From Centroberyx gerrardi (Eukaryota; Chordata; Actinopteri; Beryciformes; Berycidae): a stretch of DNA of 64,000 nt. The stretch covers positions 16,285,572-16,349,571 of the forward strand of contig NC_136008.1 in assembly GCF_048128805.1 (NCBI RefSeq), written 5' to 3'. Made by a program: the position numbers and the translations under genes. Positions 57,101 through 64,000 of the stretch are shown here, one piece after another (positions within the stretch are counted from its first letter, which is position 1; every line of letters begins with the position of its first letter). Under the pieces are notes generated by a model. The model made no database searches and was not told the origin of the DNA. It saw only the letters and a list, made by a program, of their open reading frames with translations.

Positions 57101-59755
57101 AACACATGTAGATTAATATGTGTATATATGTAGGTCCATACGGGATAAGTGTCAATGTATGTAGGTTATATGTGTCATGCATGTATGTATATGATATATG
57201 TGTGTCAATAATTATGTGTTGTATAATATGAATTATTGTATGCTTAAATGTTTTTAATGTGGACTCTTGGAAGATTAGCCAATAGGCTAAAAGAGATCCA
57301 AATAAAATCAAATCAAATGCAACTTGCAGCCAGTGTGTTAAGACTCCAAATGCCTTCCTGCTGGTGTAGCAAATGCCTGACGCTGCACGTGAACCCTCTG
57401 GTGAAATGCATACACGTGTCTATAAATAAATACCTAATTGCACTGTAATATAGCATTTGTGTGCAATAAATTCCCCCAAAAAACATGTTTAAGTCCAAAT
57501 ATCAATGTGGCACACCAAGTCAAATCAAGTAGTCAAAATCAGTAAGGGCGTCAAGTTGAAACTCAATCCACTTGCTAAATTACATGCATGAAAACACTTC
57601 TGCATCTTCTTTTAGTCAACTTGGATAAATTATTATAGAGCAGAAAAAGAGGTAACACTGGGGAAATCATATCAGACACCATGGAAACAGGCAGAAGGCT
57701 TAAAAAATGTTTTCAATTCAATCACATGTTTAAGTCCCATTTCAAGTCCAAGTTAATTTTTCCTTCTGCCATGTCAAATCTCAAATCATCAAATTTGTGA
57801 GTTGAATCAGCCAATCCCCAACTCTGCTATTTCCTGCAATGTTTATATTTACTAGTTGTTGTGTTGTCCCCTGTGTAGTCGCAAGACAAGAAATCTGAAG
57901 ACGCCATCACAGGCTCTCTGCTCCAGGGCCTGGACCAGCGTCACAGCACAGCAGATGGAGTGGTAAATACTATACTGATGCACCATTGACTACATGGAAT
58001 TTCCAGAAATATGAATTGTACCTCAATCAGATTTAATTTCTGCTGCCATGTACTACCTTTCCCCCTATTTTAGACTTTGATTTCCAATCCAAACTCAAGT
58101 TCAAATTTATTGAACTGAAATTAACCAAATTCACAAATTCATAGTCCTTTAGGCTATCAAAAATAAATAACACTGCTGTACTGAATGACATGTATTGTCT
58201 CTAGCTCCTGACAGATACTCATGTCCACATGGCCACTGTGGACCTTCTCATTGGGGGGACAGAGACCACTGCAGCCTGGCTAAACTGGACTGTGGCCTTC
58301 CTATTGCACAGACCAGAGGTACAGCACATTGTCATAAAATACCACAACAAACCATATTCAGCAAACGCTGAATTTTAACTCACTGTGTTTCTCTCCTCTC
58401 TTGCTTTCATCTTCAGGTGCAGAGCAGGGTGTACGATGAGTTGTGTACGGTACTGGAGGGACGCTACCCCAAGTACAGCGACAGACACAGACTCCCTATT
58501 CTGTGTGCTGTGATCAACGAGGTGCTCAGACTCAGGCCTGTAGCCCCACTGGCAGTGCCGCACAGAGCCATCAGAGACAGCAGGTCAGCTGAGCTACAAC
58601 AAGCAGTGCTACTGACAGAGCATGCCACAAACAGGGCAGTGACTACAATACAGTTGACAACATTTGACGAAGTGTAGAATTTAAGCAACATAGGTGCTGA
58701 GATGATTTGGGTGTTGTTAGGAGCAGGAGGATTCATGGGTCTGACACAGAAACAACAACCAAAAATGTTGTTTAGCCCAAGGTCAACTGCTTAGAAATGT
58801 GGTCTGATGCCGGCCCAGTGTCAACGTTATGGAAGCACGACAGGATTGTAAAATATTCCATTTGGCCCTATGTTAATGCAAAACAAAATCTTTAAAACAA
58901 CACTATATAACAAGGATTTCCCATTTGATGAAGCAGTAGCCAACCAACCTAAAACCATGAGAGAGAAAAACACAAAGCAAATAGTAAACCTGGAACTCAT
59001 CAGGATCCAGGCAGAAATGTAGCTAGCTAGAATGGGTTTGTGCATTACTAGTTAGTCAATTCAAACCTATAATAGGCTATACAGACTATTTCACAGTGAA
59101 TCTACCTGAACAGTGAAATGTTTAAGGACTGTGGGTCTGGGTGAAAAACTCTGATGTTAGTGAGCAGGTATACACAAAGACCACTTGTTTGGAGTTAAGT
59201 TACTGCTGCTCTGATTTGGAAATCTATCACCACATATGTCTCGCTAACTCTGTTACCTGCTATGCATTTCAACTGTATACAATCTCTACTCAGTGTGTAT
59301 TGCACATGTTCAGTATTGCAGGTTATTTCATCCCCAAGAACACTGTCATCATTCCTAATCTCTTCGGAGCACACCACGATCCTGCAGTTTGGACTGACCC
59401 CTACCACTTCAGACCAGGTAGCTCCTGAGCCGTTGGGTGCAGCGCATTCCTTTCACTTGGCTCAGCAGAGTTCAAATAAAGTTAACAGTAGCCACTCTCT
59501 GTTGCAGAGCGCTTTCTGGAGGGTGGGGGAGGCTCAGCACGCGCACTGCTGCCTTTCGGAGGGGGGGCTCGGCTGTGCCTGGGGGAGTCTGTTGCCAAAA
59601 TGGAGCTCTTTCTGTTCACTGCCTACTTGCTGAGAGATTTCCAATTCGTCCCTCCTGAAAGCGAGGCCTCTCTGCCTGACCTGAGAGGAGTCGCTAGTGT
59701 GGTGCTCAAGGTCAAGTCCTACACAGTTATAGCACGTCCGAGACCTGCGGCCTAA
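54158..59755 (+). CDS. cyp21a2: Steroid 21-hydroxylase (cytochrome P450 21)
   Basis: Microsomal P450 that hydroxylates C21 of progesterone and 17-hydroxyprogesterone on the route to cortisol. Exons 54158-54278, 54574-54696, 54881-54970, 55075-55229, 55487-55582, 55890-56000, 56101-56187, 57879-57962, 58205-58318, 58417-58583, 59314-59417 and 59508-59755 sum to 1500 nt (499 codons plus stop); mammalian CYP21 is about 495 residues. A Val-rich N-terminal membrane anchor is followed by a Pro-rich hinge (PPS). The I-helix oxygen motif GGTETT is at 306-311, ExxR at 362-365 (EVLR), and the heme-binding loop [10 protein letters not shown] has Cys441. Close position to C4 and tnx supports CYP21 over CYP17. 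Mammalian CYP21A2 has 10 exons; this has 12. Intron 7 (1.7 kb) contains a LINE fragment. All catalytic landmarks are intact, so it is not a pseudogene. Confidence 0.94.
56366..57320 (+). mobile_element. 3' fragment of a non-LTR retrotransposon in cyp21a2 intron 7
   Basis: An uninterrupted 208-codon frame (56366-56992) matches the C-terminal part of LINE reverse transcriptases, with [15 protein letters not shown], then [13 protein letters not shown] and a final [14 protein letters not shown]. It is followed by a 3' UTR ending in AATAAAATCAAATCAAAT, a short tandem tail of the kind found on L2/Rex-type elements. The copy lacks its 5' part. It lies in the sense direction of the host gene, and an open frame of this length suggests fairly recent insertion. 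Confidence 0.85.
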
Positions 59756-60610
59756 CCTTAAACTGAGAACGGTGTAATGTGTTATTGTTGCTTAGACAAT
59801 GTACATTTATATACTTCTATGTGCATTTATAACTTTATAAATACATATTAAATCATTACTGACATGTCTGTCACATGTCTGTTTACCATTAATATTTGTA
59901 TCTGTCTTTAGTACTGAATTAAAGGAGCAGCAACAATTGAATTTAGTACATGCTTTGTATTTGCTCATCACCAAATAACATGGCTTTGGTAAATGAAACC
60001 CAAGCCAGAGCTATACAATTTTACTAGCGATTTGTTTCACCTCTGATAAGGTAAAACAAACTGCACTGTTAGTGCTAATTCTGGTGAATTTCTATACATT
60101 AATATTATCAAGCAGGTAGTCAGAGTTGCCTAGAGAGGAAATAGAGAGACAGCACCCCTAGGAAAGAAAGCATGAACAAATGAACTTCATTCAGGAGGAA
60201 CTATCATCTGTAGTTTCTATAGTTAATATAGTGACAGTTGGACCAATAAACTGGTCCAACTGCTCCAATCCAACCACCAGTAGTTTGCAAAATAATAAGT
60301 GCACATCTGTCACACAGCCCAATAGCACCACCCTGTGGACAAACATGTTAACAATGACTGACAGGATGTGAAACTAATGATAATGTTTCGATGATGTGAA
60401 AACACTCGCTTTCAGAGGCATGTCTAGCAGAAGTATAGAAGTTTTCACCATAAATGGCCATCTGATAGATCTACTGTGATGGATCACAGTAATGAGATTC
60501 TTTACTAGAGTAGAAGGCATTATTATATGCATATTCATTAGCTGTCCAACAGAAAAAAATGATATACAATGACTCAAACAAAGCCAATGAATAGCAACAT
60601 TATAATATAT
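59756..60610. other. cyp21a2 3' UTR and flank
   Basis: Only the presumed cyp21a2 3' UTR (ATTAAA near 59847) and AT-rich sequence. A small palindrome (TTGGACCAATAAACTGGTCCAA) lies at about 60238-60259. On the minus strand an acceptor-like TTTGTCCACAG near 60340 opens only a seven-codon frame, so it is not convincing as the next exon of the orphan minus-strand exon. Confidence 0.4.
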
Positions 60611-60626
60611 TATTTTACCTGTGGGT

Positions 60627-60750
60627 GACACTCGTCTGTTGATAAGTCTGCAGTCACTGGCAGAGGAGTCATTGCAGTAGCAGCAACACAACAGCACCAG
60701 CAAAAAGGTGAACAGGGGGTAAGCCAGTGTGGACATCATGCACCTTATGG
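60627..60750 (-). CDS. Orphan signal-peptide exon on the minus strand
   Basis: From ATG codons at 60738-60733, 41 codons run to a donor (CACCCACAG|GTAAAA). They encode a strong signal peptide (YPLFTFLLVLLCCCYC), a short acidic/Ser stretch and CRLINRRVSPT. The frame ends in phase 1, as in many secreted and immunoglobulin-type genes. No following exon was found to the left before cyp21a2, so it may be a gene remnant, a gene with distant exons, or a chance frame. Function unknown. Confidence 0.4.
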
Positions 60751-61388
60751 CCCTGTGCAACAAAGACATCCCTTTAGTTATTTATTTACTTTATTTCAGT
60801 TTTAATGGGGAATGATAGGGAATTTTAGCACCTATACAACTTTAAAAACACCAGTGAGAAAAGACTTAAACTGTGAACTTGAAACTGGCAAAACATATAT
60901 AATCAACACATGATCTTATAAGTGACATTTGAGGTTATTTATTGGATTATTTAAAATGGGGTACCACTAAAAAAAATGGTATGGCAGAATTGCATGTTTT
61001 TTATATATAATAATGATTGTAAACACCTAAGTGGATGGGGATTATAGGTTATCATAGATCCAAACTCAGTGTCATTAATCTGCCTGTATTTGTGACATAT
61101 GAACAGTTTCATATGTCAGATCATTTGCAGATCATTCATCAGGTTGTGAGAAGCATTCACACAACATGAGACACATCATTTGTAATGTCCTAAGCATTAT
61201 TTGAGAACAGGCTAAGTTTACGCAGGGGTCCAACAGATACTTGTGCCCAAGGTCTCATGCTCTGGTGGGCTGGCCTTGGATAAATCGGGTATGAGCTGCC
61301 TGCCTGTCACTTCCTGAATATGAGAGTTAGAAAAATTTAACTGCCATAGGATTTAGCAATAAGCAAGAAAATCTGCTGAGAGTATAAG

Positions 61389-64000
61389 ATGGTTTCCTTT
61401 TCACTGCTAAGACTCTGTCTCTTCTCTCTTGTACAGGCAACACTTGGACTTCAGCCATCTGGTAATTATGAAAATATATGATATCGAGGGCTTGGAACCA
61501 AAGGGGCATAAGTGTGTTATAGTAGATTTTACAGGAGAGCCAAAACAAATTTTGATCAAACTTGGATCAGCTGCCGTTACCACATACTAAGCACAATATT
61601 TTAACTTTTTGTGTTATCAGATTGAGCATTACTATAAAAACAATACTGCTACAGTTTGAGTTGAATTATATTTGTTAACTTTTTTAGAAAATGGCAGAAG
61701 AGTGAAATACGCCTTTTTGGCACAAACATTGTCCCAATACAGCCATGCAGAATATGGGCGTATGTAAGTAAACAATTGTAAAACACATTCATTTTAATAC
61801 AAATCTAGCAACTACACTTCAATCAATACTGAAATATAAAACAAGATCAGAATGAATATCTTTATCTTGAAGTAATGCTCAGCAACTTTCACCAAGGCCT
61901 TTAAAATTGTAGGCTACATGGAACATATCAAATTGATTGATACATTTTTTCTGTTAAAAACGTTTAATAAACCTTTTTAATAGACATAAGAAACTACTTT
62001 TGATTCTAAACTACCACTTTTTTTTCTTTTGCTAGTGTAATACATTTTTGTAGGTCCTTATTGATGTGTCCTGGGACACATTCAAAGACCTGTAAAACTC
62101 CTCATAACACTGAGGGATAACTTCAGCTACCAGCAGTCTTACTACCAGAGCTCATCTTGATCAGTTCACACTCCTAACATTATAAAATAACATTTTGAAT
62201 CTATAGGCCTAAGTATTTCATGGGACTATTAACATATTTACATTCATCTAATATTGACCTAGAATATTAATTAGGATATGAATAGGACACTAAAAATGAT
62301 GTGATCATGCTGCCATGCTAGTATTACTTACGTCAGCATGCATTTTCAGTTGACCTAAGTGCTGTTAGAATCCTCTACCCACAATGCTTGTTCAGTGTCA
62401 AAAGTGGGGTTTTGCAAAAAAAGGGCATAAGTGCAGTTACGCCCTTTTGGCAGCAAACAAAACCATACTTTTACTGTTACGGCTTTCAGTTTTTGTTTAA
62501 TTAAAACTTATGTGTCATGATTTCAGTTGTGTCCTTTTGGCACTGAAAAGATCTCACTGAGACCTTTTAATTGATATATAATAGGCTACTCATATTCGCC
62601 CAAAATCGCACTTACGCCCCTTTGGCTCCAAGCCCTCGATATGTACTATAATTTTCTTGTCATATAATAAGTATGATATGATGCACTTAAGTATTACTTT
62701 CTGTCACACAGTGCACTACTGAACTCTATTTTGAGATTTCTTATCAAAGTAAGACTACATAATTCTCAGAAAAGAACATTTCTGGATTTCTCAAGATATT
62801 TATGTGTATCTGTGATGGACTGGCGATCTGTCCAGTGTGTTTCCCTGCCTTCTGCCCAATGCATGCTGGGATAGGCTCCAGCCCCACCATGCTCTAATAG
62901 GAATAACTGGGGAAAGACAATGAATGCACAAATGGAAAATGTTTATGTGTAAGCCTTAAGCGTTACATTTTCCCAGTGTGGGAGCTCCTATCTGTTTAAT
63001 ACTGGTTGCATTTTTCATTAGTTCATGATTAATTCTTAACGCTTGTGTTTTATATATTTTGTAATTTTAACATGTTACTTAGAGAATTTATGATTTGTTG
63101 TTTGTATAAAAATACCTGTTGCAAAGAACACCTGTTCTAAACTTATATCATTACACCTTTAAAACATACTACGCCTACTAAAAATACTGAAACTAGAACT
63201 GAAATTAAATTAAAGCAAAACTAAAACTAAACAATTGTAAAAATAAACAAATAAATAACTAAAAAACAAAACTCAAACTACCAAACTCACACAATGAAAC
63301 ATCCAAAACTATAATAACCATGGCTATTAAGTGCTACTTTTTCCATCTTCTCCAACAGGTAATTTGGTCATGTTTGCTTCACTGGGAGACAGTATTAGTT
63401 TACCATGTGGCATACCTTCCATCAAATCCTGCTCCTCTGTCAACTGGAACATGGCTGGAGACTCAGTCACTCAGGTGGTCAAGGCAGGCATGGGGACAGC
63501 GCCACGGTACCGCACGGTGGCAAAGAACTGCTTTCTACACATAGATCATCTGGGATTAGATGATGCACGGCGTTACACTTGCGATGATGGGACATTCAAT
63601 TCAAGTGTTTCACTGGAGATTCTCCTTGGTAAGTTACTTGTCTTACTAGCTCAAAACGCTCTTGAAAAACAATGAATAACAATGTCAATGTAATCACTTT
63701 GTTTTTTCTTTGTGTTTCTTCAGTTACTCAACAAAGTGCTGCAGATAAGGAAAAAATAGAACTTCATTGTTCCCTGAACTTATATAAAGGACTTGTCCCA
63801 TCTTGTAACCACAGTGGAATACATATCAAGTGGCTTACTGAGGCCAACACACAGATATATGGAAGTAGATTTCACTTGGAACGTCCGTCTGACTGCTTCT
63901 CTAAACTGACCATCAAGCTAAAGCCGACGGACCATCACAGAAAATGGAGATGCCAACTAACTCAGAAAGACACTGTTAAAACCACCACCAGTTACACCAC
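61389..64000 (+). CDS. Immunoglobulin-domain protein, 5' part (runs off the window)
   Basis: Exon 1 (61389-61461) encodes a signal peptide (VSFSLLRLCLFSLVQATLG) and ends in phase 1 (TCT G|GTAATT). It joins in frame to exon 2 (63359-63628), a V-type Ig domain with the first Cys in SLPCG, a Trp in SVNW and DDARRYTC. Exon 3 (from 63724 to the window end, open) is a second Ig-like domain with ELHCSL, IKWL and WRCQL. Extra Cys pairs are present in both domains (SCSS...NC; SCN...DC). It looks like a fish cell-surface or secreted Ig receptor; stalk, membrane segment and tail would lie to the right. No name is assigned. Intron 1 holds a MITE starting about 20 bp after the donor. Confidence 0.75.
61480..62641. 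mobile_element. MITE with ATATCGAGGGCTTGG ends in intron 1 of the Ig gene
   Basis: The left end ATATCGAGGGCTTGGAACC and AAAGGGGCATAAGTG are matched inverted by the right end (CACTTACGCCCCTTTGGC and CCAAGCCCTCGATAT). The arms are about 35 bp with further internal AAGGGCATAAGTG / TTACGCCCTTTTGG repeats at about 62423-62450. The span is about 1.16 kb with no transposase frame. A related end occurs at 44822-44856. Confidence 0.75.
62812..62935 (+). mobile_element. L2/SINE-type 3' conserved tail
   Basis: GATGGACTGGCGATCTGTCC, then GCTGGGATAGGCTCCAGCCC and AATGAATG follow the order of the conserved 3' core shared by fish L2 LINEs and the SINEs that use them. Only this core is visible, in sense orientation to the Ig gene intron. 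Divergence suggests an old copy. Confidence 0.75.

Noticed and set aside
60180-60371. Plus-strand Ser/Thr/Asn-rich 63-codon frame between cyp21a2 and the Ig gene
   Set aside because: No signal peptide, no splice context and no recognisable domain; likely chance.

Overview
The window reads as teleost fish nuclear DNA. Genes are split into many short exons with GT-AG introns mostly of about 100 bp to 3 kb. Non-coding sequence is AT-rich and crowded with short inverted-repeat transposons, LINE tails and microsatellites of types familiar from bony fish. The proteins have vertebrate architectures, and their order matches the class III / extended class II part of the vertebrate MHC. The species cannot be fixed from sequence alone.

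Layout. (1) About 1.0-13.2 kb, minus strand: retinoid X receptor beta (rxrb), with ten coding exons from the N-terminal A/B region to the stop at 2617; the first exon was not found. Its introns carry a hAT-type MITE with an 8-bp target duplication, a TTAA-flanked MITE and other hairpins. (2) 15.0-17.26 kb, plus: a secreted C-type lectin with two lectin domains, a Ser/Thr-rich stalk and a third lectin domain. (3) 17.3-25.9 kb: a gene-poor block with a 0.7-kb MITE and a 2-kb nested MITE. (4) 25.98-40.60 kb, plus: a complete 41-exon complement C4 gene, 1713 codons plus stop. (5) 40.6-47.5 kb: mostly repeats. (6) 47.6-53.27 kb, plus: a compact tenascin-X-like gene (tnxb), 1339 codons. (7) 54.16-59.76 kb, plus: steroid 21-hydroxylase (cyp21a2), 12 exons, 499 codons, with a LINE fragment in intron 7. 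(8) 59.8-64.0 kb: an orphan minus-strand signal-peptide exon, then the 5' half of an immunoglobulin-domain gene that runs off the right edge.

I assembled exon models by hand from reading frames and splice sites. The C4, tnxb, cyp21a2 and lectin models each sum to an exact multiple of three with no internal stop, which supports the junctions.

C4, TNX and CYP21 are the non-kinase members of the mammalian RCCX module. Here they stand in the order C4-TNX-CYP21 on one strand, whereas in mammals CYP21 lies between C4 and an antisense TNXB. The most interesting local features are: a 42-nt cassette exon in rxrb that duplicates the end of the preceding exon and inserts 14 residues in helix 7 of the ligand-binding domain; a histidine-type (C4B-like) C4 with a GC-AG intron and a LINE inside its longest intron; a very short tenascin-X with about 50-residue mucin-like repeats; and the unusual three-lectin-domain protein beside C4.
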